Source: Saccoglossus kowalevskii
Taxonomy: Eukaryota; Hemichordata; Enteropneusta; Harrimaniidae
Assembly (NCBI RefSeq): GCF_000003605.2
Contig: NW_003132263.1
Span: 1 to 31,303 of the forward strand
Length of the DNA: 31,303 nucleotides
Direction: 5' to 3'
Below are positions 11,258 to 24,094 of this stretch, in pieces. Positions within the stretch are counted from its first letter, which is position 1; every line of letters begins with the position of its first letter. Both the position numbers and the translations under genes were made by a program. The notes under the pieces were generated by a model. It was not told the DNA's origin and did not search any database. It worked only from the letters and a program-made list of their open reading frames with translations.

Positions 11258-12757
11258 CTGGTGCATGATGTAAGGAAAGCAAATCACATGGTGCATGATA
11301 TAAGGAATAAAAATCACATAGTACATGATATAAGGAATACAAATCACATGGTGCATGATATAAGGAATACAAATCACATGGTGCATGATACGAGGAACAT
11401 AAATCACATGGTGTGTTATATAAGGAATAAAAATCACATGGTGCATGATATGAGGAATAAACATCACATGGTACACAATATAAAGAATAGATATCACATG
11501 GTACATGATATGAGGAATAAAAATCACATGGTGCGTTATATAAGGAATACAAATCACATGGTGCATGATATAAGGAATACAAATCACATGGTGCGTTATA
11601 TAAGGAATAAAAATCACATGGTACATGATATGAGGAATACTAATCACATGGTACATAATATGAGGAATGAAAATCACATGGTACATGATATGAGGAATAC
11701 AAATCACATGATGCATGATATAAGGAATGCAAATCACATGGTGCATGATATAAGGAATAACAATCACATGCTGCATGATATAAGGAATACAAAGCACATG
11801 GTGCATGATATGAGGAATACAAATCACATGGTGCATGATATAAGGAATACAAATCACATGGTGCGTGATATGAGGAATATAAATCACATGGTGCATGATA
11901 TAAGGAATAAAAATCACATGGTACATGATATGAGGAATACAAATCACACGGTGCGTTATATAAGGAATACAAATCACATGGTGCATGATATAAGGAATAA
12001 AAGTCACATGGTGCATGATATAAGGAATACAAATCACATGGTGCATGATATGAGGAATACAAATCACATGATGCATGATATAAGCAATAAAAATCACATG
12101 GTGCATGATATGAGGAATACAAATCACATGGTGCATGATATAAGGAATAAAAATCACATGGTACATGATATGAGGAATACAAATCACATGGTGCATGATA
12201 TGAGGAATACAAATCACATGGTGCATGATATAAGGGATACAAATCACATTGTGTATGATATGAGGAACACAAATCACATGTTGCGTTATATAAGAAATAA
12301 AAATCACATGGTATATGATATGAGGAATAAAAATCACATGGTTCGTTATATAAGGAATACAAATCACATGGTGCATGATATAAGGAATACAAATCACATG
12401 GTGCATGATATAAGGAACAAAAATCACATGGTTCATGATATAAGGAATACAAATCACATGGTGCGTTATATAAGGAATACAAATCACATGGTGCATGATA
12501 TGAGGAATACAAGTCACATGGTGCATGATATGAGGAACACATCGCACATGGTGCATGATACAAGGTATGCAAATCACATGGTGCATGATATAAGTAATAC
12601 AAATCACATGGTGCATGATATAAGGAATACAAATCACATGGTGCATGATATGAGGAATACAAATCACATGGTGCTTTATATAATGAATACAAATCACATG
12701 GTGCATGATATGAAGAATGCAAATCACATGGTGCATGATATAAGGAATGCAAATGAC
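11258..12757 (+). repeat. HOR unit 10, 50 monomers; right copy of the 1.35-kb duplication
   Basis: The first 16 monomers (11258-11737) follow 9906-10385 monomer for monomer, including the NINH and MRNKHH mutations. It then keeps NNNH and MLHDIRNTKH, has MVRDMRNINH (AATATAAATC at about 11878), and has a unique MMHDISNKNH (TAAGCAATAA, about 12068). Five more monomers than unit 9 account for the length difference: three near 11900 and two near 12460-12540. GATATC is at 11490-11495; CATCGCAC at 12540. Confidence 0.8.
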
Positions 12758-13357
12758 CTGGTGCATGATGTAAGGAATGCAAATCACATGGTGCATGATA
12801 TAAGGAATAAAAATCACATAATACATGATATAAGGAATACAAATCACATGGTGCATGATATAAGGAATACAAATCACATGGTGCATGATACGAGGAACAC
12901 AAATCACATGGTGCGTTATATAAGGAATAAAAATCACATGGTGCATGATATAAGGAATAAACATCACATGGTACACAATATAAAGAATAGATATCACATG
13001 GTACATGATATGAGGAATAAAAATCACATGGTGCGTTATATAAGGAATACAAATCACATGGTGCATGATATAAGGAATACAAATCACATGGTGCGTTATA
13101 TAAGGAATAAAAATCACATGGTACATGATATGAGGAATACAAATCACATGGTGCATGATACAAGGTATGCAAATCACATGGTGCATGATATAAGTAATAC
13201 AAATCACATGGTGCATGATATAAGGAATACAAATCACATGGTGCATGATATGAGGAATACAAATCACATGGTGCGTTATATAATGAATACAAATCACATG
13301 GTGCATGATATGAAGAATGCAAATCACATGGTGCATGATATAAGGAATGCAAATCAC
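12758..13357 (+). repeat. HOR unit 11, 20 monomers
   Basis: LVHDVRNANH (again after ATGACC) is followed by K, IIHDIRNTNH, MVHDTRNTNH, MVRYIRNKNH, MVHDIRNKHH and MVHNIKNRYH (GATATC at 12990-12995). It then jumps from MVHDMRNTNH to MVHDTRYANH at 13148, omitting the long middle of units 7, 9 and 10. The last six monomers (13178-13357) are the first copy of a 180-bp tandem duplication. Confidence 0.77.
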
Positions 13358-13507
13358 CTGGTGCATGATATAAGTAATACAAATCACATGGTGCATGATA
13401 TAAGGAATACAAATCACATGGTGCATGATATGAGGAATACAAATCACATGGTGCGTTATATAATGAATACAAATCACATGGTGCATGATATGAAGAATGC
13501 AAATCAC
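13178..13507 (+). repeat. 180-bp tandem duplication with chimeric junction monomers
   Basis: The order ISNT, I, M, MVRYIMNTNH, MVHDMKNANH at 13178-13327 is repeated at 13358-13507, an offset of six monomers. The monomer at 13358 begins like the CACCTGG landmark (LVHD) but ends like MVHDISNTNH. The monomer at 13508 begins with CACATGG but ends like LVHDVRKANH (GATGTAAGGAAAGC). Both hybrids have their switch inside the 30-bp unit, which marks in-register crossover points. Confidence 0.88.
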
Positions 13508-15097
13508 ATGGTGCATGATGTAAGGAAAGCAAATCACATGGTGCATGATATAAGGAATAAAAATCACATAGTACATGATATAAGGAATACAAATCACATG
13601 GTGCATGATATAAGGAATACAAATCACATGGTGCATGATACGAGGAACACAAATCACATGGTGTGTTATATAAGGAATAAAAATCACATGGTGCATGATA
13701 TAAGGAATAAACATCACATGGTACACAATATAAAGAATAGATATCACATGGTACATGATATGAGGAATAAAAATCACATGGTGCGTTATATAAGGAATAC
13801 AAATCACATGGTGCATGATATAAGGAATACAAATCACATGGTGCGTTATATAAGGAATAAAAATCACATGGTACATGATATGAGGAATACTAATCACATG
13901 GTACATAATATGAGGAATGAAAATCACATGGTACATGATATGAGGAATACAAATCACATGATGCATGATATAAGGAATGCAAATCACATGGTGCATGATA
14001 TAAGGAATACAAATCACATGGTGCGTGATATGAGGAATACAAATCACATGGTGCATGATATAAGGAATAAAAATCACATGGTACATGATATGAGGAATAC
14101 AAATCACACGGTGCGTTATATAAGGAATACAAATCACATGGTGCATGATATAAGGAATAAAAGTCACATGGTGCATGATATAAGGAATACAAATCACATG
14201 GTGCTTGATATGAGGAATACAAATCACATGGTGCATGATATAAGGAATAAAAATCACATGGTACATGATATGAGGAATACAAATCACACGGTGCGTTATA
14301 TAAGGAATACAAATCACATGGTGCATGATATAAGGAATAAAAGTCACATGGTGCATGATATAAGGAATACAAATCACATGGTGCATGATATGAGGAATAC
14401 AAATCACATGGTGCATGATATAAGGAATACAAATCACATGGTGCATGATATGAGGAATACAAATCACATGGTGCATGATATAAGGAATAAAAATCACATG
14501 GTACATGATATGAGGAATGCAAATCACATGGTGCATGATATGAGGAATACAAATCACATGGTGCATGATATAAGGGATACAAATCACATTGTGTATGATA
14601 TGAGGAACACAAATCACATGTTGCGTTATATAAGAAATAAAAATCACATGGTATATGATATGAGGAATAAAAATCACATGGTTCGTTATATAAGGAATAC
14701 AAATCACATGGTGCATGATATAAGGAATACAAATCACATGGTGCATGATATAAGGAACAAAAATCACATGGTGCATGATATAAGGAATACAAATCACATG
14801 GTGCGTTATATAAGGAATACAAATCACATGGTGCATGATATGAGGAATACAAGTCACAGGGTGCATGATATGAGGAACACATCGCACATGGTGCATGATA
14901 CAAGGTATGCAAATCACATGGTGCATGATATAAGTAATACAAATCACATGGTGCATGATATAAGGAATACAAATCACATGGTGCATGATATGAGGAATAC
15001 AAATCACATGGTGCTTTATATAATGAATACAAATCACATGGTGCATGATATGAAGAATGCAAATCACATGGTGCATGATATAAGGAATGCAAATCAC
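13508..15097 (+). repeat. HOR unit 12, 53 monomers, central-domain type
   Basis: It starts with the chimeric MVHDVRKANH and runs through MVCYIRNKNH, MVHDIRNKHH, MVHNIKNRYH (GATATC at 13740-13745), MVHNMRNENH and MMHDIRNANH. NNNH and MLHD are missing. It contains an internal 180-bp duplication (14048-14407). The IRDT, IVYD, MLRY, MVYD string begins near 14558. It ends with CATCGCAC at 14880, MVLYIMNTNH (GCTTTAT) and MVHDIRNANH. Confidence 0.78.
14048..14407 (+). repeat. 180-bp tandem duplication (six monomers, two copies)
   Basis: The six-monomer order K, M, TVRYIRNTNH, MVHDIRNKSH, I, M at 14048-14227 is repeated at 14228-14407. The only difference I see is GTGCTTGAT in the last monomer of the first copy (14198, MVLDMRNTNH) against GTGCATGAT in the second. 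Every other unit has this string once, so the duplication is local and recent. Confidence 0.88.
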
Positions 15098-15487
15098 CTG
15101 GTGCATGATGTAAGGAATGCAAATCACATGGTGCATGATATAAGGAATAAAAATCACATAATACATGAAATAAGGAATACAAATCACATGGTGCATGATA
15201 TAAGGAATACAAATCACATGGTGCATGATACGAGGAACACAAATCACATGGTGCGTTATATAAGGAATAAAAATCACATGGTGCATGATATAAGGAATAA
15301 ACATCACATGGTACACAATATAAAGAATAGATATCACATGGTACATGATATGAGGAATAAAAATCACATGGTGCGTTATATAAGGAATACAAATCACATG
15401 GTGCATGATATAAGGAATACAAATCACATGGTGCGTTATATAAGGAATAAAAATCACATGGTACATGATATGAGGAATACAAATCAC

Positions 15488-15790
15488 ATGGTGCATGATA
15501 CGAGGAAAACAAATCACATGGTGCGTTATATAAGGAATAAAAATCACATGGTGCATGATATAAGGAATAAACATCACATGGTACACAATATAAAGAAATA
15601 GATATCACATGGTACATGATATGAGGATTAAAAATCACATGGTGCGTTATATAAGGAATACAAATCACATGGTGCATGATATAAGGAATACAAATCAACA
15701 TGGTGCGTTATATAAAGGATAACAATCACATGGTACATGATATGAGGAATAGAAATCACATGGTGCATGACATAAGGAAATACAAATCAC
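15488..15790 (+). repeat. Noisy second copy of 15218-15487, possible assembly seam
   Basis: The nine-monomer order at 15218-15487 (MVHDT, MVRYIRNK, IRNKHH, NIKNRYH, MRNKNH, R, I, MVRYIRNK, M) is repeated from 15488. The second copy carries GAAAAC for GAACAC, an extra A in AAAGAAATAG, GATTAAA for GAATAAA, an extra A in ATCAACATGG, a shifted A in ATAAAGGATAAC, and an extra A in GGAAATAC. After it the array changes HOR type. The error style resembles uncorrected long reads. GATATC here is at 15601-15606. Confidence 0.72.
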
Positions 15791-16990
15791 ATGGTGCATG
15801 ATATAAGGAATAAAAATCACGTGGTGCATGATATAAGGAATACAAATCACATGGTGCATGATATGAGGAATACAAATCACATGGTGCATGATATAAGGAA
15901 TACAAATCACATGCAGCATGATATGAGGAATACAAATCACATTGTGCATGATATAAGGAATAGAAATCACATGGTACATGATATGAGGAATACAAATCAC
16001 ATGGTGCGTTATATAAGGAATACAAATCACATCGTGCATGATATGAGGAATACAAATCACATGGTGCGTTATATAAGGAATACAAATCACATGGTGCATG
16101 ATATGAGGAATAAAAATCACATGGTGCATGATATAAGGGATACAAATCACATTGTGCATGATATAAGGAATACAGATCACACATTGCATGATATAAGGAA
16201 CACAAATCACATGGTGCGTTATATAAGTAATAAAAATCACATGGTGCATGATATGAGGAATACAAATCACATGGTGCATGATATAAGGAATAAAAATCAC
16301 ATGGTGCATGATATGAGGAATACAAATCACATGGTGCATGATATAAGGAATAAAAATCACATGGTACATGATATGAGGAATACAAATCACATGGTGCATG
16401 ATATGAGGAATACAAATCACATGGTGCATGATATAAGGAATACAAATCACATGGTGCGTGATATGAGGAATACAAATCACATGGTGCATGATATAAGGAA
16501 TAAAAATCACATGGTACATGATATGAGGAATACAAATCACACGGTGCGTTATATAAGGAATACAAATCACATGGTGCATGATATAAGGAATAAAAGTCAC
16601 ATGGTGCATGATATAAGGAATACAAATCACATGGTGCATGATATGAGGAATACAAATCACATGGTGCATGATATAAGGAATAAAAATCACATGGTGCATG
16701 ATATGAGGAATACAAATCACATGGTGCATGATATAAGGAATAAAAATCACATGGTACATGATATGAGGAATACAAATCACATGGTGCATGATATGAGGAA
16801 TACAAATCACATGGTGCATGATATAAGGAATACAAATCACATGGTGCATGATATGAGGAATACAAATCACATGGTGCATGATATGAGGAATACAAATCTC
16901 ATGGTGCGTGATATGAGGAATACAAATCACATGGTGCATGATATAAGGAATAAAAATCACATGGTACATGATATGAGGAATACAAATCAC
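15791..16990 (+). repeat. Left-type block: copies of 1749-2198 and 1239-1718 in swapped order
   Basis: The 15 monomers at 15791-16240 follow unit 1 at 1749-2198 (offset 14,042), including CACGTG at 15818-15823, ATGCAGC, TDH and TLHD. The array then passes to 16511-16990, which follows 1239-1718, including TCTCATGG near 16900. Such an order is expected when one copy of a tandem repeat is cut and joined to another. Confidence 0.8.
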
Positions 16991-17108
16991 ATGGTGCGTT
17001 ATATAAGAATACAAATCACATGATGCATGATATAAGAATAAAAATAACATGGTGCATGATATGAAGAATACAAATCACATGGTGCATGATACAAGGTATG
17101 CAAATCAC
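16991..17108 (+). repeat. Indel zone with a collapsed monomer
   Basis: Two successive 29-bp monomers at 16991 and 17020 lack one G each (TATAAGAATA). The second starts like MMHDIRNKNY (CATGATGC) but ends in AATAACATGG like MVRYIMNTNN, so one monomer has been lost inside it. Two normal monomers (MVHDMKNTNH, MVHDTRYANH) then lead to the recurrent 29-bp type at 17109. The lost G bases resemble sequencing error; the chimera may be real. Confidence 0.7.
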
Positions 17109-17137
17109 ATGGTGCATATATAAGGAATGCAAATCAC

Positions 17138-18487
17138 CTGGTGCATGATGTAAGGAATGCAAATCACATGGTGCATGATATAAGGAATAAAAATCACATA
17201 GTACATGATATAAGGAATACAAATCACATGGTGCATGATATAAGGAATACAAATCACATGGTGCATGATACGAGGAACACAAATCACATGGTGCGTTATA
17301 TAAGGAATAAAAATCACATGATACATGATATGAGGAATAAAAATCACATGGTGCGTTATATAAGGCATACAAATCACATGGTGCATGATATAAGGAATAC
17401 AAATCACATGGTGCATGATATAAGGAATACAAATCACATGGTGCATGATATAAGGAATAACAATCACATGGTGCATGATGTGAGGAATACAAATCACATG
17501 GTGCGTGATATAAGGAATACAAATCACATGGTGCATGATATAAGGAATACAAATCACATGGTGCGTGATATGAGGAATACAAATCACATGGTGCATGATA
17601 TAAGGAATAAAAATCACATGGTGCATGATATGAGGAATACAAATCACATGGTGCATGATATAAGGAATAAAAGTCACATGGTGCATGATATAAGGAATAC
17701 AAATCACATGGTGCATGATATGAGGAATACAAATCACATGGTGCATGATATAAGGAATACAAATCACATGGTGCATGATATGAGGAATAAAAATCACATG
17801 GTGCATGATATAAGGAATAAAAATCACATGGTACATGATATGAGGAATACAAATCACATGGTGCATGATATAAGGAATACAAATCACATGGTGCATGATA
17901 TAAGGAATAACAATCACATGGTGCATGATATAAGGAATACAAATCACATGGTGCATGATATAAGGGATACAAATCACATTGTGTATGATATGAGGAACAC
18001 AAATCACATGTTGCGTTATATAAGGAATAAAAATCACATGGTATATGATATGAGGAATAAAAATCACATGGTTCGTTACATAAGGAATACAAATCACATG
18101 GTGCATGATATAAGGAATACAAATCACATGGTGCATGATATAAGGAACAAAAATCACATGGTGCATGATATAAGGAATACAAATCACATGGTGCGTTATA
18201 TAAGGAATACAAATCACATGGTGCATGATATGAGGATTACAAGTCACAGGGTGCATGATATGAGGAACACATCGCACATGGTGCATGATACAAGGTATGC
18301 AAATCACATGGTGCATGATATAAGTAATACAAATCACATGGTGCATGATATAAGGAATACAAATCACATGGTGCATGATATGAGGAATACAAATCACATG
18401 GTGCGTTATATAATGAATACAAATCACATGGTGCATGATATGAAGAATGCAAATCACATGGTGCATGATATAAGGAATGCAAATCAC
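17138..18487 (+). repeat. HOR unit 14, 45 monomers, edited copy of unit 3
   Basis: It has the same length as unit 3 (4358-5707) but is not identical. Three monomers around TKH are replaced by one MVHDVRNTNH (GATGTGAGG, near 17475), and MVHDMRNTNN is replaced by three monomers including NNNH near 17890. The head (17138-17707, 19 monomers) recurs without visible change at 24095-24664. GGATTAC occurs at about 18234, and CATCGCAC at 18270. Confidence 0.78.
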
Positions 18488-19176
18488 CTGGTGCATGATG
18501 TAAGGAATGCAAATCACATGGTGCATGATATAAGGAATAAAAATCACATAGTACATGATATAAGGAATACAAATCACATGGTGCATGATATAAGGAATAC
18601 AAATCACATGGTGCATGATACGAGGAACACAAATCACATGGTGCGTTATATAAGGAATAAAAATCACATGGTGCATGATATAAGGAATAAACATCACATG
18701 GTACACAATATAAGAAATACAAATCACATGGTGCGTTATATAAGGAATACAAATCACATGGTGCATGATATGAGGAATACAAATCACAGGGTGCATGATA
18801 TGAGGAACACATCGCACATGGTGCATGATACAAGGTATGCAAATCACATGGTGCATGATATAAGGAATACAAATCACATGGTGCATGATATAAGGAATAC
18901 AAATCACATGGTACATGATATGAGGAATACAAATCACATGGTGCGTTATATAACGAATACAAATCACATGGTGCATGATATGAGGAATACAAATCACATG
19001 GTGCATGATATGAGGAATACAAATCACATGATGCATGATATAAGGAATAAAAATTACATGGTGCGTTATATAATGAATACAAATAACATGGTGCATGATA
19101 TGAAGAATACAAATCACATGGTGCATGATACAAGGTATGCAAATCACATGGTGCATATATAAGGAATGCAAATCAC
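18488..19176 (+). repeat. HOR unit 15, 23 monomers, 689 bp, closed by a 29-bp monomer
   Basis: After LVHDVRNANH it has MVRYIRNKNH, MVHDIRNKHH and then MVHNIRNTNH (ACACAATATAAGAAATAC). The last looks like a fusion of MVHNIKNRYH with a canonical monomer and lacks GATATC. It ends with the unit 5 tail. The unit at 28174-28862 has the same length and order, and lies in a larger duplicated segment (17948-19296 and 27634-28982). Confidence 0.82.
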
Positions 19177-21515
19177 CTGGTGCATGATGTAAGGAATGCA
19201 AATCACATGGTGCATGATATAAGGAATAAAAATCACATAGTACATGATATAAGGAATACAAATCACATGGTGCAAGATATAAGGAATACAAATCACATGG
19301 TGCATGATACGAGGAACACAAATCACATGGTGCGTTATATAAGGAATAAAAATCACATGATACATGATATGAGGAATAAAAATCACATGGTGCGTTATAT
19401 AAGGAATACAAATCACATGGTGCATGATATAAGGAATACAAATCACATGGTGCATGATATAAGGAATACAAATCACACGGTGCATGATATGAGGAATACA
19501 AGTCACAGGGTGCATGATATGAGGAACACATCGCACATGGTGCATGATACAAGGTATGCAAATCACATGGTGCATGATATAAGTAATACAAATCACATGG
19601 TGCATGATATAAGGAATACAAATCACATGGTGCATGATATGAGAAATACAAATCATATGGTGCATGGTATAAGGAATAACAATCACATGGTGCGTGATAT
19701 AAGGAATACAAATCACATGGTGCGTTATATAAGGAATAAAAATCACATGGTACATGATAAAAGGAATACAAATCACATGGTGCATGATATAAGAAATACA
19801 AATCACATGGTGCACGATATGAGGAATACAAATCACATGGTGCATGATATGAGGAATACAAATCACATGGTGCATGATATAAAGGATAAAAATCACATGG
19901 TGCATGATATGAGGAACTCAAATCACATGGTGCGTTATATAAGGAATAAAAATCACATGGTACATGATATGAGGAATAAAAATCACATGGTGCGTTATAT
20001 AAGAAATACAAATCACATGGTGCATGATATAAGGAATACAAATCACATGGTGCGTTATATAAGGAATAAAAATCACATGGTACATGATATGAGGAATAGA
20101 AATCACATGGTGCGTCATATAAAGAATACAAATCACATGGTGCATGATTTGAGGAATACAAATCACATGGTGCATGATATGAGGAATACAAGTCATATGG
20201 TGCATTGTATAAGGAATAACAATCACATGGTGCATGATATAAGGAATGCAAATCACATGGTGCATGATATGAGGAATACAAATCTCATGGTGCGTGATAT
20301 GAGGAATACAAATCACATGGTGCATGATATAAGGAATCAAAATCACATGGTACATGATATGAGGAATACAAATCACATGGTGCGTTATATAAGGAATACA
20401 AATCACATGGTGCATGATATAAGGAATAAAAATCACATGGTGCATGATATAAGGAATACAAATCACATGGTGCATGATATGAGGAATACAAATCACATGG
20501 TGCATGATATAAGGAATAAAAATCACATGGTGCATAATATAAGGAATACAAATCACATGGTGCATGATATGAGGAATACAAATCTCATGGTGCGTGATAT
20601 GAGGAATACAAATCACATGGTGCATGATATAAGGAATAAAAATCACATGGTACATGATATGAGGAATACAAATCACATGGTGCGTTATATAAGGAATGCA
20701 AATCACATGGTGCATGATATAAGGAATAAAAATCACGTGGTGCATGATATAAGGAATACAAATCACATGGTGCATGATATGAGGAATACAAATCACATGG
20801 TGCATGATATAAGGAATACAAATCACATGCAGCATGATATGAGGAATACAAATCACATTGTGCATGATATAAGGAATAGAAATCACATGGTACATGATAT
20901 GAGGAATACAAATCACATGGTGCGTTATATAAGGAATACAAATCACATCGTGCATGATATGAGGAATACAAATCACATGGTGCGTTATATAAGGAATACA
21001 AATCACATGGTGCATGATATGAGGAATAAAAATCACATGGTGCATGATATAAGGGATACAAATCACATTGTGCATGATATAAGGAATACAGATCACACAT
21101 TGCATGATATAAGGAACACAAATCACATGGTGCGTTATATAAGTAATAAAAATCACATGGTGCATGATATAAGGAATAAAAATCACATGGAGCATGATAT
21201 AAGGAATACAAATCACATGATGCATGATATAAGGGATACAAATCACATTGTGCATGATATGAGGAATACAAATCACATGGTGCGTTATATAACGAATACA
21301 AATCACATGGTGCATGATATGAGGAATACAAATCACATGGTGCATGATATGAGGAATACAAATCACATGATGCATGATATAAGGAATAAAAATTACATGG
21401 TGCGTTATATAATGAATACAAATAACATGGTGCATGATATGAAGAATACAAATCACATGGTGCATGATACAAGGTATGCAAATCACATGGTGCATATATA
21501 AGGAATGCAAATCAC
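19177..21515 (+). repeat. HOR unit 16, 78 monomers, 2,339 bp, first of three large right-domain units
   Basis: It shares GTGCAAGATATAAGG (MVQD) with unit 6 and adds monomers not seen further left: TVHDMRNTSH, MVHGIRNNNH (GCATGGTATAAGG), MVHDKRNTNH (GATAAAAGG), MVHDIKDKNH (AAAGGATAA), MVHDMRNSNH (AACTCAAATC), MVRHIKNTNH (GCGTCATATAAAG) and MVHDLRNTNH (GATTTGAGG). From about 20287 it follows the left-type order with TCTCATGG twice, CACGTG at 20734-20739, ATGCAGC, TDH and TLHD. It lacks the eight monomers that unit 17 has at 23616-23855. Confidence 0.82.
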
Positions 21516-24094
21516 CTGGTGCATGATGTAAGGAATGCAAATCACATGGTGCATGATATAAGGAATAAAAATCACATAGTACATGATATAAGGAATACAA
21601 ATCACATGGTGCAAGATATAAGGAATACAAATCACATGGTGCATGATACGAGGAACACAAATCACATGGTGCGTTATATAAGGAATAAAAATCACATGAT
21701 ACATGATATGAGGAATAAAAATCACATGGTGCGTTATATAAGGAATACAAATCACATGGTGCATGATATAAGGAATACAAATCACATGGTGCATGATATA
21801 AGGAATACAAATCACACGGTGCATGATATGAGGAATACAAGTCACAGGGTGCATGATATGAGGAACACATCGCACATGGTGCATGATACAAGGTATGCAA
21901 ATCACATGGTGCATGATATAAGTAATACAAATCACATGGTGCATGATATAAGGAATACAAATCACATGGTGCATGATATGAGAAATACAAGTCATATGGT
22001 GCATGGTATAAGGAATAACAATCACATGGTGCGTGATATAAGGAATACAAATCACATGGTGCGTTATATAAGGAATAAAAATCACATGGTACATGATAAA
22101 AGGAATACAAATCACATGGTGCATGATATAAGAAATACAAATCACATGGTGCACGATATGAGGAATACAAATCACATGGTGCATGATATGAGGAATACAA
22201 ATCACATGGTGCATGATATAAAGGATAAATATCACATGGTGCATGATATGAGGAACTCAAATCACATGGTGCGTTATATAAGGAATAAAAATCACATGGT
22301 ACATGATATGAGGAATAAAAATCACATGGTGCGTTATATAAGAAATACAAATCACATGGTGCATGATATAAGGAATACAAATCACATGGTGCGTTATATA
22401 AGGAATAAAAATCACATGGTACATGATATGAGGAATAGAAATCACATGGTGCGTCATATAAAGAATACAAATCACATGGTGCATGATTTGAGGAATACAA
22501 ATCACATGGTGCATGATATGAGGAATACAAGTCATATGGTGCATGGTATAAGGAATAACAATCACATGGTGCATGATATAAGGAATGCAAATCACATGGT
22601 GCATGATATGAGGAATACAAATCTCATGGTGCGTGATATGAGGAATACAAATCACATGGTGCATGATATAAGGAATAAAAATCACATGGTACATGATATG
22701 AGGAATACAAATCACATGGTGCGTTATATAAGGAATACAAATCACATGGTGCATGATATAAGGAATAAAAATCACATGGTGCATGATATAAGGAATACAA
22801 ATCACATGGTGCATGATATGAGGAATACAAATCACATGGTGCATGATATAAGGAATAAAAATCACATGGTGCATAATATAAGGAATACAAATCACATGGT
22901 GCATGATATGAGGAATACAAATCTCATGGTGCGTGATATGAGGAATACAAATCACATGGTGCATGATATAAGGAATAAAAATCACATGGTACATGATATG
23001 AGGAATACAAATCACATGGTGCGTTATATAAGGAATACAAATCACATGGTGCATGATATAAGGAATAAAAATCACGTGGTGCATGATATAAGGAATACAA
23101 ATCACATGGTGCATGATATGAGGAATACAAATCACATGGTGCATGATATAAGGAATACAAATCACATGCAGCATGATATGAGGAATACAAATCACATTGT
23201 GCATGATATAAGGAATAGAAATCACATGGTACATGATATGAGGAATACAAATCACATGGCGCGTTATATAAGGAATACAAATCACATCGTGCATGATATG
23301 AGGAATACAAATCACATGGTGCGTTATATAAGGAATACAAATCACATGGTGCATGATATGAGGAATAAAAATCACATGGTGCATGATATAAGGGATACAA
23401 ATCACATTGTGCATGATATAAGGAATACAGATCACACATTGCATGATATAAGGAACACAAATCACATGGTGCGTTATATAAGTAATAAAAATCACATGGT
23501 GCATGATATAAGGAATAAAAATCACATGGAGCATGATATAAGGAATACAAATCACATGATGCATGATATAAGGGATACAAATCACATTGTGCATGATATG
23601 AGGAACACAAATCACATGGTGCGTTATATGAGGAATAAAAATCACATGGTGCATGATATAAGGAAGAAAAATCACATGGTGCATGATATAAGAAATACAA
23701 ATCACATGGTGCGATATATAAGGAATACAAATCACATGGTGCATGATATGAGGAATACAAATCACAGGGTGCATGATATGAGGAACACATCGCACATGGT
23801 GCATGATATAAGGAATACAAATCACATGGTACATGATATGAGGAATACAAATCACACGGTGCGTTATATAACGAATACAAATCACATGGTGCATGATATG
23901 AGGAATACAAATCACATGGTGCATGATATGAGGAATACAAATCACATGATGCATGATATAAGGAATAAAAATTACATGGTGCGTTATATAATGAATACAA
24001 ATAACATGGTGCATGATATGAAGAATACAAATCACATGGTGCATGATACAAGGTATGCAAATCACATGGTGCATATATAAGGAATGCAAATCAC
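21516..24094 (+). repeat. HOR unit 17, 86 monomers, 2,579 bp, the longest unit
   Basis: It follows unit 16 monomer by monomer with only scattered single-base differences, such as GCATGGTAT near 22540 where unit 16 has GCATTGTAT near 20210, and AAATATC for AAAATC near 22230. The length difference of 240 bp is one block of eight monomers at 23616-23855 (MVRYMRNKNH to MVHDMRNTNH), a block also present in unit 1 at 2289-2528. CACGTG is at 23073-23078. GGCGCG near 23260 is a private change (MARY). Confidence 0.83.

Larger units (their letters stand above)
15098..17137 (+). repeat. HOR unit 13, 68 monomers, composite across an indel-rich seam
   Basis: The first part (15098-15487) is central-domain type, with a unique IIHEIRNTNH (CATGAAATAAGG, near 15168) and GATATC at 15330-15335. 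After the noisy stretch 15488-15790, the rest (15791-17108) is left-domain type and ends in a 29-bp monomer at 17109. No other unit switches between these types so abruptly. Confidence 0.75.

Noticed and set aside
6909..11273. Open frame of 1,454 codons on the + strand reading MVHDIRNTNH-like decapeptides
   Set aside because: It is a product of a stop-free 30-bp unit. The other strand is open in two frames over the same bases. Length-changing monomers break it without any compensation, and there is no conserved non-repeat domain, start context or end.
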